A DNA stretch of 64,000 nucleotides, taken from NCBI RefSeq assembly GCF_032852305.1, contig NZ_CP136594.1:2269501-2333500 (forward strand), read 5' to 3'. The translations under genes were made by a program, and so were the position numbers. This DNA comes from Parasphingorhabdus sp. SCSIO 66989 (lineage in GTDB: Bacteria > Pseudomonadota > Alphaproteobacteria > Sphingomonadales > Sphingomonadaceae). Every line of letters begins with the position of its first letter. Within the stretch, counting starts at the first letter, position 1. Shown in pieces: positions 27,852 to 37,095 of the stretch. The notes under the pieces are model-generated. The model did not search any database, was not told where the DNA came from, and saw only the letters and a list, made by a program, of their open reading frames with translations.

Positions 27852-28279
27852 ATCTGCGGCGCCTGTTGCTGTTGCAGCTGGTCAAGCGGCGGTTGCAGCA
27901 CTTCCGGGCTGCGGATCACTTCGAGCGTATAACCATTGCCGACAGGTCCACCCTCACCATTGCGCACGGTAATCCGCACGCGCAGCAACAGGCCTTCCGC
28001 CTCGGGGGTGACGGTCTGGTTCCAGACAAAATTGCGCCCGGCATTCTCCACCTCGCCTTCCTCATCGCCAATGCTGGGCGGCTGCGGCGTGGTGAGAATC
28101 TCGGTGGCGAGATTCTGCGCCACCAGCTCCTGCATCAGCCGGTCATCCAGCGTCGCCGTCTGCGTCACGGTAAAGCTGGTCAGCCGGATCAGCGCCAGCG
28201 CCGCCAGCCCGAAAATCGCCAGCGCGATCATCATCTCCAACAGAGTAAAACCCTGCTGGCGCGCATCCGTTCGACGCAT
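27848..28279 (-). CDS. gspI: Type II secretion minor pseudopilin GspI
   Basis: A 143-residue GspI. Prepilin signal RRTDARQQG|FTLLEMMIALAIF with cleavage Gly and Glu5 is at the very start, followed by a short globular domain (AQNLATEILTTP, the typical GspI start of the C-domain) and a Gln-rich tail. ATG at 28279 gives a normal 10-residue leader; ATG at 28321 is a longer option. It heads gspI-gspJ-gspK; no gspG/H or other secretion genes are in the window. Confidence 0.9.
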   Translation of the reverse strand: MRRTDARQQGFTLLEMMIALAIFGLAALALIRLTSFTVTQTATLDDRLMQELVAQNLATEILTTPQPPSIGDEEGEVENAGRNFVWNQTVTPEAEGLLLRVRITVRNGEGGPVGNGYTLEVIRSPEVLQPPLDQLQQQQAPQI

Positions 28280-28400
28280 AACTGTTCGACATGTAGGCAA
28301 AAAGGCGAAAAAGCGGAGCATAGGCGTGTCTATAGTTTGCTTGGCTACATATAGCGAGCGCCCACTTTGCTTTCGCGGCAATATCGCTAAAAGAACGGGC

Positions 28401-29057
28401 ATGACCAAGACTCAGCCTGAGCTTATTGTCGGTGTAAATCAGGGCGATGCCGCGGCACTTGCGGCCAATCCTGCAGTGCAGAAGGTTCCGAACCCCAAGC
28501 TCGAACTGTTTATTTACAAGAACTTCCTTGATGCAGAGAGCTGTGCGCATCTTATCAAGCTGATCGATATTGATCGTCGTCCGTCGACCATCGCCGACCC
28601 AAATGGCGACGATTATTTCCGTACCAGTGAGACATGCGATCTCAACCATGACGACCCGGTGGTCGCGGCGCTGGATAAGCAGCTATCCGAGCTTTCGGGT
28701 ATAGAGCAGAAATATGGCGAAACTCTCCAAGGGCAACGCTATGAAGTCGGGCAGGAATTCAAAGCGCATACCGATTATTTTGAACCACAGGGACAGGATT
28801 ATGACCGCTATTGCTCGGTCGCCGGGCAGCGGACATGGACCTTCACTGTCTATCTCAACGATGTCGATGCAGGCGGTGCCACCCGCTTTAAGGCGATCAA
28901 AAAAACGGTGCAACCGGAGACGGGCAAGCTGCTTGGCTGGAACAACCGCCGCCCGGATGGCAGCGTCAACCCTTCAACCATCCATCACGGCATGAAGGTG
29001 CGCAAGGGGCTGAAATATATCATCACCAAATGGTATCGCGAAAAGCCATGGGGCTGA
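28401..29057 (+). CDS. 2-oxoglutarate/Fe(II) dioxygenase, prolyl 4-hydroxylase-like
   Basis: A 218-residue P4H-alpha-like oxygenase. The iron site HxD...H is seen in KAHTDYF and in the C-terminal STIHHGMKV, and the 2-oxoglutarate-binding Lys in KGLKYIITKWYREK. The middle GQRTWTFTVYLNDVDAGGATRF is the family core. Such proteins hydroxylate proline or other residues in a target protein; the target is unknown. ATG at 28401 starts the conserved part; the open frame reaching back to 27936 is antisense to gspI. Divergent from gspI. Confidence 0.87.
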   Translation: MTKTQPELIVGVNQGDAAALAANPAVQKVPNPKLELFIYKNFLDAESCAHLIKLIDIDRRPSTIADPNGDDYFRTSETCDLNHDDPVVAALDKQLSELSGIEQKYGETLQGQRYEVGQEFKAHTDYFEPQGQDYDRYCSVAGQRTWTFTVYLNDVDAGGATRFKAIKKTVQPETGKLLGWNNRRPDGSVNPSTIHHGMKVRKGLKYIITKWYREKPWG

Positions 29058-29067
29058 TGCGCCTGTT

Positions 29068-30306
29068 GTGAGCAAAATGCCGCGCTATCGCCCGGGGCCG
29101 GCGCTGCTGGTGACCGCCGCCTTTATCGGTCCCGGTACCGTGACCACCGCCAGCATTGCCGGGGCCAGCTATGGCTTTGCGCTGGTCTGGGCATTGGTCT
29201 TTGCCACCATCGCGACAATAGTCTTGCAGAATATGGCTGGAACGGTCGGCATGACGCGCCGTCAGGGGCTGGCTGAAGCGATGCTGGGCATAGCAGGCGG
29301 CCAAGCGGGACGGATTGCAATTGCGGCATTGCTGCTAGTGGCGCTCGGCATTGGTAATGCCGCTTATGAAGCAGGAAATATTGGCGGTGCCGTCATCGGG
29401 CTTCAGCTTGTTCTGAGTGAGAATGCACCAAGCAAGACAGTCTCGATCCTGCTGGTCGCCCTGCTCTCTGTTGCTGCACTGCTTGCGCCCAATCGTCAGA
29501 TACTCACCACGATCCTGACCGCTTTGGTTTTGGTGATGAGTCTGGCCTTTCTCGCAACCGCATTGATGGGTGGCATCGACCTGCCGGCCATGGCGCAAGG
29601 GTTACTGCCAACCATTCCCGATGGCACAACACTCAGTGCTATTGCGCTAATTGGCACCACCATCGTGCCTTATAACTTGTTCCTGCACGCATCATTGGCG
29701 CGGCAACGCTGGAACGAAGCTGACGCCCATTCTCTTGGTGAAATGCGCACCGACACCATAAGCGCCGTAGGATTGGGCGGACTGGTCTCCATCGCCATTC
29801 TCTCCACGGCAGCGACCCACATGTTTGCCAATGGCATGGCTATCGAAAGCCCCGCCGATATGGCGCGGCAAATTGGCCCCTTAGCCGGTTCCTATGCGCC
29901 CTATTTGCTCGGCATCGGCTTATTTGCTGCAGGCCTGACCTCAGCCATCACCGCACCGCTGGCCACCGGCATCATTCTTGCAGAAATTGCGGATAGCTTG
30001 TTGCCCCGAACCATCGCCAAATCCGCAATCGAGAAGATTGTCGCGATAGTGATCGTGCTTATCGGCGCAGCGGTTGCCATCAGCGGAACCTCACTCATAG
30101 CGATAATTATTACCGCACAGGCCGCCAATGGCCTGTTGCTACCGCTAGTGGCGATCATGCTCTATCGCTTGCGCTATCATCATAACGAAATCGAAATTAT
30201 CGTGGCGGATAATAGACTTGTAAAACTTGCCGGACTGGCAGTTATTGCGATAACGTTGCTGTTGGGGGGCAGGCTGGTTGCATCCAGCCTCGGATTTTTA
30301 GGATGA
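29068..30306 (+). CDS. Nramp-like transporter without canonical metal motifs
   Basis: A 412-residue, 11-segment protein of the Nramp fold. The helix 1 motif that is DPGN in Mn/Fe transporters reads GPGT (residues 21-24), and the helix 6 MPH motif reads VPYN near residue 197. Loss of the Asp, Asn and Met ligands argues against Mn/Fe transport. Bacillus ycsG, an Nramp relative, is linked to 5-oxoprolinase genes in the same way, so 5-oxoproline or another small substrate is a possible cargo (inference). Start uncertain: GTG 29068 or ATG 29077. pxpA follows within 10 bases. Confidence 0.8.
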   Translation: MSKMPRYRPGPALLVTAAFIGPGTVTTASIAGASYGFALVWALVFATIATIVLQNMAGTVGMTRRQGLAEAMLGIAGGQAGRIAIAALLLVALGIGNAAYEAGNIGGAVIGLQLVLSENAPSKTVSILLVALLSVAALLAPNRQILTTILTALVLVMSLAFLATALMGGIDLPAMAQGLLPTIPDGTTLSAIALIGTTIVPYNLFLHASLARQRWNEADAHSLGEMRTDTISAVGLGGLVSIAILSTAATHMFANGMAIESPADMARQIGPLAGSYAPYLLGIGLFAAGLTSAITAPLATGIILAEIADSLLPRTIAKSAIEKIVAIVIVLIGAAVAISGTSLIAIIITAQAANGLLLPLVAIMLYRLRYHHNEIEIIVADNRLVKLAGLAVIAITLLLGGRLVASSLGFLG

Positions 30307-30315
30307 TGATTGGCG

Positions 30316-31083
30316 ATGCGCATGGGCAGTATCGACCTCAATGCCGATCTTGGCGAAGCGGATGATCCTGGCGATCTGGAAGCCGACCGTGCGATGATGC
30401 CGGTTATTTCCAGCTGCAACATCGCCTGTGGCGGCCATATCGGCAATAGCGAGACGATGCGGGCAACGCTGCAACTGGCGCGCGACCATGGCGTCGCGGC
30501 GGGTGCCCATCCCTCTTATCCTGATCGCGCCAATTTTGGCCGACAGACAATGGATATAACGCTGCCGGAGCTGTTGCAAAGCCTGACCAGCCAAGTCTGC
30601 AGCCTGATCGATATGGGCCAGCAATTCGGCATTGGCCTGACGCATATCAAACCGCATGGCGCGCTCTATAATGATCTGGCGCGCGATAAAACGCTGGCAC
30701 AACCAGTCGCTGCATCTCTTGCCGAAAATTTCCCCGGACTGGCGATTATCGGGCTGGCCAATGGTGCTATGCAAGCCGCCGTGGAGAAAGTGGGAAGCCG
30801 CTATATTGGCGAAGCGTTTGTTGATCGTCGCTATCTTGACAATGGCCATTTGCAGCCGCGTACTGAGCCGGGTTCAGTGCTGACCGATAGGGCCGAACAG
30901 GCCGAACAAGCGGTGGATATTGCACTACATAATCACGCCAACAGCGCCAGTGGCAAGCGTATTTCTATCCAAGCACAGACATTGTGCATGCATGGCGATA
31001 CCGAAGGCGCTGCTGAAAATGCGGCGCATATCCGCCGGTCGCTCGAAACCCAATCGATCCAGATAGAAAGCTGGGCTGCATGA
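30316..31083 (+). CDS. pxpA: 5-oxoprolinase subunit PxpA (LamB/YcsF family)
   Basis: A 255-residue LamB/YcsF protein. SIDLNADLGEADD at the start, CNIACGGHIGN, and the metal/active-site block GAHPSYPDRANFGR are diagnostic, as are HIKPHGALYND and FVDRRY. With PxpB and PxpC it hydrolyses 5-oxoproline to glutamate using ATP. ATG 30316 is taken; ATG 30322 is an alternative and the TTG at 30310 is unlikely. The stop overlaps the pxpB start (ATGA). Confidence 0.93.
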   Translation: MRMGSIDLNADLGEADDPGDLEADRAMMPVISSCNIACGGHIGNSETMRATLQLARDHGVAAGAHPSYPDRANFGRQTMDITLPELLQSLTSQVCSLIDMGQQFGIGLTHIKPHGALYNDLARDKTLAQPVAASLAENFPGLAIIGLANGAMQAAVEKVGSRYIGEAFVDRRYLDNGHLQPRTEPGSVLTDRAEQAEQAVDIALHNHANSASGKRISIQAQTLCMHGDTEGAAENAAHIRRSLETQSIQIESWAA

Positions 31084-31757
31084 GCTATGCAACTCCCGGC
31101 CAGCTGATCAGTGGCGAGGACTGGCTCGCAATACCGTTGGAGGACTGGCAAGCCATGGCGATGCTGCAGCAGATGGCACAGGACCAATCGCTGTGGGAGG
31201 CTGTTGTTGCTGGAGAGACGCTGCTGACACTGCGCTATGATCCAGCCAAGGTGACAGCTCGCGAGGCACATAGCAGCGCGATCAGTCTGCTCCATAGCGC
31301 TAAGAAAAGTGTATCTTCTGGCGAATATGAAGCGTCACAGCAGCACCATCTGCTGCCACTCGTTGTAAACGCAGAAACCGCGCCGGAATGGGAAATGGTG
31401 GCCGAGCAACTGGGGATGAGCGCATCGCAACTCCCACAATGGCTGGAGCAAAGGGTATATCGCGTATCGCTAACCGGGTTTCAGCCGGGCTTTGCCTATC
31501 TTCAAGACATAAGTGCCGGTAATTTGCCCGAAATACCCCGTCTCGCATCACCACGGATTGCCGTGCACGCCGGAAGCCTGGGTTTTCGTGGGGCCAAGGC
31601 TTGTCTTTATGCCCATAAGGGCCCCGGCGGCTGGCCAATTATCGGTCGCTCCAATACGCCGCTTTTCCGTCCCGATAATCGCAAAGCGCCGGCGCTGCTC
31701 TCCATTGGTGATACCGTCTCATTCGAGATCCTCGACAGCGAGCATAACCATGTCTGA
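31080..31757 (+). CDS. pxpB: 5-oxoprolinase subunit PxpB (KipI)
   Basis: A 225-residue KipI-type protein. VYRVSLTGFQPGFAYL and GSLGFRGAKACLYAHKGPGG, then GWPIIGRS near the end, are the family signature of the cyclophilin-like domain. It forms the 5-oxoprolinase complex with PxpA and PxpC. Four-base overlap with pxpA and eight-base overlap with pxpC give tight coupling. The N-terminal ~90 residues are less conserved. Confidence 0.92.
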   Translation: MSYATPGQLISGEDWLAIPLEDWQAMAMLQQMAQDQSLWEAVVAGETLLTLRYDPAKVTAREAHSSAISLLHSAKKSVSSGEYEASQQHHLLPLVVNAETAPEWEMVAEQLGMSASQLPQWLEQRVYRVSLTGFQPGFAYLQDISAGNLPEIPRLASPRIAVHAGSLGFRGAKACLYAHKGPGGWPIIGRSNTPLFRPDNRKAPALLSIGDTVSFEILDSEHNHV

Positions 31758-32712
31758 TGCGGCTCTGGTTATTGATCAGCCGGGCCTGGCAATGTCGATA
31801 CAGGGCCGCCCCTGGCGTAATATGCGTCATCAAGGCGTTCCCCTCGCGGGACCAGCCGACCCGATAGCCTGTGCCATAGCCAATTGGCTGGCCGGGAATC
31901 CTGCAGGCAGCCCCGCACTGGAATGGGCCGTATCGCGCTTCAGCGGCCATGCGACAACAGACATGGTGGTTGGAGTTGCTGGCGCGGCTGGCAATGTTGT
32001 TGTCAATGCCAAGCTGCAGGACAGCCGAAAGTCCATACGTCTTGCAGCAGGTGATCATTTCAGCATCAGCCCGTCGCGGCATGGTGCGAGGCTCTATCTG
32101 GGTGTAGCGGGCGGGTTCGCTGTAGACACTATTCTCGGCGCAACATCCACATATGCCGCGGCTGGCCTGGGTACCGCAGCAGATTGGCCGATGGAACATG
32201 GGGACAGTTTGCCACTGCGCACATCTGCCAAACCCGTAGCTGACCGCATATTGCCACAAAAAGCCCGCCAGAGTTGTCCTGCCAGCTATGTCTTGCGCTA
32301 TGTCACTGCTGATGCAGCATCAGATAGAAGCGACAATGCGTCGCCCGCATCTTCCTGGCTCGTCACCTCACGCTTTGATCGTGCAGCGGTGCAACTAAGG
32401 CCAGAACCTCCTGAAAACATGAAACATTTTGGGCAAAGCACATCCGGTACTATGCCCAGCAACGCCGTTTTCACCGGTACTATTCAGCTACCGCCCGATG
32501 GGGAACCTTTGTTGATGGGTGTCGATAGCCGCACTACCGGCGGCTATACCATAGCAGGTCAGATTATCCGTGCTGACAGGCACTTATTGGGTCAGTTGCG
32601 CAGCGGCGACAAGGTCGAGCTAATCGCCACTAGCGCTGAGAAAGCGCGCGAAATATACGCCGAAAAGCTGGAGCTCTGGCGACGCTATCTGCCTGATCTC
32701 AGACTGGATTGA
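31750..32712 (+). CDS. pxpC: 5-oxoprolinase subunit PxpC (KipA)
   Basis: A 320-residue biotin-dependent-carboxylase-like domain protein (KipA). MRHQGVPLAGPADPIACAIANWLAGN at the start and SNAVFTGTIQLPPDGEPLLMGVDSRTTGGY near residue 240-270 are typical. ATG at 31750 lies eight bases before the pxpB stop; the open frame extending upstream to 31513 is only overlap with pxpB. Final gene of the operon, ended by a hairpin at 32719. Confidence 0.92.
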   Translation: MSDAALVIDQPGLAMSIQGRPWRNMRHQGVPLAGPADPIACAIANWLAGNPAGSPALEWAVSRFSGHATTDMVVGVAGAAGNVVVNAKLQDSRKSIRLAAGDHFSISPSRHGARLYLGVAGGFAVDTILGATSTYAAAGLGTAADWPMEHGDSLPLRTSAKPVADRILPQKARQSCPASYVLRYVTADAASDRSDNASPASSWLVTSRFDRAAVQLRPEPPENMKHFGQSTSGTMPSNAVFTGTIQLPPDGEPLLMGVDSRTTGGYTIAGQIIRADRHLLGQLRSGDKVELIATSAEKAREIYAEKLELWRRYLPDLRLD

Positions 32713-32718
32713 GGTAAA

Positions 32719-32742
32719 CAGGCGCGCGCAATGGTGCGCCTG
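32719..32742. terminator. Intrinsic terminator between convergent pxpC and rpmE
   Basis: CAGGCGC and GCGCCTG form a 7-pair stem. On the minus strand the stem is followed by TTTACC, on the plus strand by a spacer and ATTTTTTC, so it may serve both genes. Confidence 0.65.
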
Positions 32743-32748
32743 ACCCGC

Positions 32749-32979
32749 TTATTTTTTCTTGAGCGAAAGGCCACCGAAACGCTTGTTGAAGCGTGCAACC
32801 TGACCGCCTTGATCCATCAGGCGCTGATTGCCACCGGTCCATGCCGGGTGCGAGGTCGGGTCGATATCCAGTTGCAGGGTATCGCCTTCCTTGCCCCAGG
32901 TGGAACGGGTCTGAAACTGGGTGCCATCCGTCATCTGGACAGTGATCATGTGATAATCGGGATGAATGTCTTTTTTCAT
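32749..32979 (-). CDS. rpmE: 50S ribosomal protein L31
   Basis: A 76-residue L31. [19 protein letters not shown] and [13 protein letters not shown] are characteristic. The zinc-ribbon cysteines of the C+ form are missing, so this is a zinc-independent C- protein, common in alphaproteobacteria. The ATG at 32979 begins at the conserved N-terminus and has AAGAGA just upstream; the longer frame to 33054 is rejected. Confidence 0.95.
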   Translation of the reverse strand: MKKDIHPDYHMITVQMTDGTQFQTRSTWGKEGDTLQLDIDPTSHPAWTGGNQRLMDQGGQVARFNKRFGGLSLKKK

Positions 32980-33089
32980 GTCTCTTGTCTCCATGCCGCA
33001 CTGGTTACCGACCAGCACAGTCTTGCGGGAAAGCGCCGCGCTTAACGGCTGCATCGCGAAATAGCAAGCGAAATTGGAAGTGCTTCAGC

Positions 33090-33548
33090 TTATGCTGGCG
33101 GATCAGCAATCATCGCAGTGAACGACACTTCACAAGCCGTCTTGTCACCGATTTTTGCCTCACCACTAAATTTGCAAACACGCGGACGTTTCTGCTCAAA
33201 TTTGACATGCAGATCGAGCAAACAACCCGGCTCCACAGGCGCGCGGAATTTCGCGCCGTCAATCGCCATAAAGTAAACCAGCTTGCCGCTGTCGGCGAGG
33301 CCGAGTGTTTCCACCGCCAAGACCCCCGCCGCCTGCGCCAGCGCCTCGACAATCAAAACACCCGGCATAATCGGACGGCCCGGGAAATGGCCCTGGAAAA
33401 ATGGTTCGTTGATTGTCACCGCTTTAACCGCATGAATTGACTCATCCAAAGTCAGTGTTTCGACGCGATCTACCAGCAACATCGGATAACGATGCGGGAT
33501 CGCCGCCATGACCTTATTAATGTCATAGTTGCCTGACGTATCAGTCAT
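33090..33548 (-). CDS. fabZ: 3-hydroxyacyl-ACP dehydratase FabZ
   Basis: A 152-residue hot-dog fold dehydratase of type II fatty acid synthesis. [13 protein letters not shown], catalytic His in [23 protein letters not shown] and the Glu in the same helix are all present. AAGGGGGA lies close to the ATG at 33548. It follows skp in the bamA-skp-fabZ order seen across Proteobacteria, linking lipid A/fatty acid supply to outer membrane assembly. Confidence 0.96.
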   Translation of the reverse strand: MTDTSGNYDINKVMAAIPHRYPMLLVDRVETLTLDESIHAVKAVTINEPFFQGHFPGRPIMPGVLIVEALAQAAGVLAVETLGLADSGKLVYFMAIDGAKFRAPVEPGCLLDLHVKFEQKRPRVCKFSGEAKIGDKTACEVSFTAMIADPPA

Positions 33549-33583
33549 GACGATCCCCCTTATCCTAAACAGATATGAGCGAC

Positions 33584-34276
33584 TTAGCGACCGGTGGGCT
33601 GCTGTGTCGTGGTTTGTTGCTGCTGCTGTTGCTGCGCCGCGCGTTGCTGAAGTGCTGAGATAACCAGTATCTGCTGCACCCGCTGATGCAACTGCTGCCC
33701 TTGGCGGGATGGTTGCCAATCAGCAGGGACAGCAGTGCTGACTGCCGGCAGACGTGTGTTGAGAGCATTCACAATATCATTGGTTACGTCGGCTGCTGGC
33801 GGTGCATAAACGAAGGCTTCAGGTGTCAAAATAACAGTGATATTCTTGTCTGAGACGACCTGTTGCTGGGCAGCAGTGAACTGCTGTGTGATCTGCTCAA
33901 GCGCATAAATCTGTGCCAAAGCAATAGGCGCACTGAGAGAATCAATCTCGCGTTGAATTGAATTGATTTGTTGAAGCACCGGATTGTTTGCGCTTTGTGC
34001 TGCTGCCGCTTCCTGGTCACTAACTTCGCCATTACCGTCAGTATCCAACTGCTTGCCTAGCTCCTGTGCTTGTTGACGCTTTTGCTGAAGTGTCTGGATC
34101 TGTGAGGCATAGGTGGTTTCGATCTGCTGGTAAGCCGTGCCGCGGGCCTGGCTGGCAGCAATAGCCGTTGCCGGATCGGTCGTCGCAATACCGTTTACTT
34201 GCGCGATGGCAGGTGTCGCAGCCACTGCTGCTGAAGTCAGCAAAGCAGAAGCCAGAAGTTTTGTCATATGTTTCAT
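33584..34276 (-). CDS. skp: OmpH/Skp family periplasmic chaperone with EF-hand loop
   Basis: A 230-residue Skp-like chaperone that escorts outer membrane proteins. Signal peptide ends TPAIAQ; the rest is predominantly coiled coil and ends in a Gln/Thr-rich tail. Residues 78-89 ([12 protein letters not shown]) match the canonical 12-residue EF-hand calcium loop with ligands at positions 1, 3, 5, 9 and 12, inserted between two coiled-coil helices. Start ATG 34276 overlaps the bamA stop by one base (TGATG). At 230 residues it is longer than E. coli Skp (161). Confidence 0.85.
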   Translation of the reverse strand: MKHMTKLLASALLTSAAVAATPAIAQVNGIATTDPATAIAASQARGTAYQQIETTYASQIQTLQQKRQQAQELGKQLDTDGNGEVSDQEAAAAQSANNPVLQQINSIQREIDSLSAPIALAQIYALEQITQQFTAAQQQVVSDKNITVILTPEAFVYAPPAADVTNDIVNALNTRLPAVSTAVPADWQPSRQGQQLHQRVQQILVISALQQRAAQQQQQQQTTTQQPTGR

Positions 34277-36999
34277 CAGAATTGGGTCCCTACGTTAAAT
34301 GTAATCAGTCGTGTATCGTCACCTACCTGCGATCTCACGTCATAGGCAAAGTCGATACGGAAAGGTCCAAAAGGCGAATTCCAGTTCACGCCGATACCGG
34401 CTGTAATCCTTGGAGAAATTGAGTCGCCTAAAAAGAGTTCCTGAAACGCAAGATCAGGGGTGTTTGGATTACCATTTGCGTCGACTGCGTCAAACGTCTC
34501 AATAATGTTGCCTTCATCATTTACGGTCAAATAGACCGGCTGTAATTCGCCAGTGTCCGATTGAATCGTGCGTTGAGGAGATTGCAGAATTGGTTGCACC
34601 ACATCAAACACAGAGCCCACATCAACGAACAGAGAAGGCCTCAAACCTAATTCCTGCGCGCCAGAACCAAGCGGAATCTCAAGCTCTGCACGAGCAAAAT
34701 AGTAGCTGCGCCCGCCAAGCGCATCATCCTGGAAGTTTCGCCGATTGGTCAGATTGGGAGTCAAGACAACGCTGCCATCGTCGGCGATGCTCCGATCAAG
34801 GCCTGAAGGGAAAACACGAATAACACGCGGACCGACGCCACGAATATCAAAACCACGAAATTGCGGTTGTCCCAGGAAGAAGCGGTCAATCAGGCGGACA
34901 TCATCAATGCCATCAGCTTCTGAACCACGGTTCTCAAAGGGCTGAATATGGCCACCCTCAGCCTGAAGCGAGAAAATAAACCCACCGCCGACATTCCAGA
35001 ACTTCCCAGCGTTGATACGGGTCCGCAAGAATCTGACTGATCCGCCTAAACCGGCAAAATCCTGGCTAATTGTGAAATTCTGACCGCGTGTCGGACGAAT
35101 ACGATTGTTACGGTCATCATAGATAAGCGAATATCCAATAGACGACGTCGTGCGGCTGCCAAGCGCGTCGCAAAGGAAGAAACCCGCTTGAACCGGATTA
35201 CATTCGGTATCACCGTCACCGTCAATATCCGAGAAAAACTGAGACTCATCGACCGATACTTCATCAACCGCCAAACGATAATTGAGCAGCAAAGACAGAA
35301 ACTCGTTCAACGGCGCGCCTACCCTGATTGTGCCACCAGTAGTTAACTGCTCAAACAAGGTATTGTTCTGGTTATTGAAGTTAAAGCTGTTCAGGTCGCG
35401 CCGGAAAATATCAGCACCGACCGAGATATTGCGATCGAACAGATAGGGTTCGGTAAAGCTGAGTTGAACACTGTTACGGAACTGCGAATAGTCAACTGCC
35501 AGTCCCAGCGTTTGCCCTTTGCCGCGGAAATTGCGTTGGCGGATTGATGCCTGGAGAATAAAATTCTCAATACTCGAGATGCCAGCAGAAAGCTGCAGTT
35601 CTCCAGTCGGTCGTTCCTGGACATTGGCTTCCAAGATAATCCGGTCGGCCTGCGATCCTTCCTTCTGATCTACTTCAAGGTTTTCCTGGAAGAAGCCAAG
35701 CGAGTTAATCCGGTTAGCTGAACGACGAACCTGGAAACTGTTAAAGGCATCGCCTTCGGTCAAGCGGAATTCGCGCCGAACAACCTTGTCCTGTGTCAAG
35801 GTGTTGCCATTAATATCAACCCGCTCAATGTACACACGATCGGTATCGGCAAGCAGGAAATTGATGTTCATCGTCAGCGATTCTTTATCGCGACGGAATT
35901 GCGGGCGCACATCGGCAAACGCATAGCCGAAAAGACCAGCTGTTTCGCTAATCTGCTCGACTGTATCCTCAACCAGCTTGGCGTTATACGGGTCGCCGCT
36001 CTTCATGCGCAGGCGGTTCTGCAGTGTCTCGCCGTCAAATTCGCGCAGTTCACTCTCAACCGTGACATCGCCGAAATTATAGCGTTCGCCTTCCTCCACC
36101 ACATAGGTAATGATGAAATCACGCTTGTCGGGCGTAAGCTCCGCCACTGCAGAGACGACCCGGAAATCGGCATAGCCTTCGGTCAGATAAAACTGGCGCA
36201 ATTTCTGCTGGTCAAAGGCCAGCTTGTCCGGGTCATAGGTGTCGGCAGAACTGAAGAACCGGAAAAAGCGCGATTGCTTGGTGACCATTTCGCTGCGCAA
36301 CTGACCATCGGAGAATATCTCGTTTCCGATGATATTGATCTGCTGTACTTTTGACCGCGGCCCCTCATTGATCTCAAAGACAACATCGACGCGGTTCTGG
36401 TCCTGCTGCACCATCTTGGGCTCGACCGTCGCCGCAAAACGGCCTTGGCGTTTATACAGCTCGATGATCCGTGCAACATCGGCACGAACTTTGGTGCGGG
36501 TGAATATCTGTCTGGGTGACAGTCGGATTTCCGGAAGGATTTTTTCGTCCTTCAGGCGCTTGTTACCTTCCAGAATGACCCGATTGATGACCGGGTTTTC
36601 CTGAACCGTGATGACCACCGCGCCCTGATTGTTGCGGATGGAAACATCTCCAAACAACTCGGTGGCAAACAGATCTTTCAGCGCCTGGTCAGCCGCCTGC
36701 TGACTATAACGCTGGCCGACACGCAATTTCATATAAGAGCGGATCGTATCCGGCTCGAGCCGCTGTGACCCATTCACCGTGATTGAGCGGATAATCTCGC
36801 GTCCAGCAGCGGGAGCGGGTGCGGGTACGGGCGTCGGTTGCACCGCTTCTTCGGCAGGCGTTGCGCTATCCTGCGCATGTGCCGCCGAAGGAACACCTGC
36901 CAATATGGTTGTCGCCAGCAATGTCGACGCCAGAACCATTTTATGGCTATTGGCACCATGGCCAGACAATGTCTGGTCAAGCGATCTACGTGAATTCAC
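34276..36999 (-). CDS. bamA: Outer membrane assembly factor BamA
   Basis: A 907-residue Omp85 protein that inserts beta-barrel proteins into the outer membrane. Signal peptide to about SAAHAQ, a Pro/Ala linker, five POTRA domains (first begins IIRSITVNGSQRLEPDTI) to about residue 470, then the 16-strand barrel ending in Phe (VGTQF). SFTEPYLFDRNISVG and GLRPSLFVDVGSVFD are barrel motifs. Start is taken as GTG 36999 with GGGG 8 bases upstream; TTG 37002 is possible. Downstream of rseP, which is usual in Proteobacteria. Confidence 0.95.
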   Translation of the reverse strand: MNSRRSLDQTLSGHGANSHKMVLASTLLATTILAGVPSAAHAQDSATPAEEAVQPTPVPAPAPAAGREIIRSITVNGSQRLEPDTIRSYMKLRVGQRYSQQAADQALKDLFATELFGDVSIRNNQGAVVITVQENPVINRVILEGNKRLKDEKILPEIRLSPRQIFTRTKVRADVARIIELYKRQGRFAATVEPKMVQQDQNRVDVVFEINEGPRSKVQQINIIGNEIFSDGQLRSEMVTKQSRFFRFFSSADTYDPDKLAFDQQKLRQFYLTEGYADFRVVSAVAELTPDKRDFIITYVVEEGERYNFGDVTVESELREFDGETLQNRLRMKSGDPYNAKLVEDTVEQISETAGLFGYAFADVRPQFRRDKESLTMNINFLLADTDRVYIERVDINGNTLTQDKVVRREFRLTEGDAFNSFQVRRSANRINSLGFFQENLEVDQKEGSQADRIILEANVQERPTGELQLSAGISSIENFILQASIRQRNFRGKGQTLGLAVDYSQFRNSVQLSFTEPYLFDRNISVGADIFRRDLNSFNFNNQNNTLFEQLTTGGTIRVGAPLNEFLSLLLNYRLAVDEVSVDESQFFSDIDGDGDTECNPVQAGFFLCDALGSRTTSSIGYSLIYDDRNNRIRPTRGQNFTISQDFAGLGGSVRFLRTRINAGKFWNVGGGFIFSLQAEGGHIQPFENRGSEADGIDDVRLIDRFFLGQPQFRGFDIRGVGPRVIRVFPSGLDRSIADDGSVVLTPNLTNRRNFQDDALGGRSYYFARAELEIPLGSGAQELGLRPSLFVDVGSVFDVVQPILQSPQRTIQSDTGELQPVYLTVNDEGNIIETFDAVDANGNPNTPDLAFQELFLGDSISPRITAGIGVNWNSPFGPFRIDFAYDVRSQVGDDTRLITFNVGTQF

Positions 37000-37095
37000 C
37001 AAATTAACCCCAATAATCCCACTTGCCCTGTTTGAGCGTTACATCTCTGCAGGCGGCCCTCTCGCCAGCCCCTCTGCATCAACCCCACCAATGTT

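Noticed and set aside
27936-28400. N-terminal extension of the 2-oxoglutarate dioxygenase
   Set aside because: It would be antisense to gspI; the conserved protein begins at the ATG at 28401.
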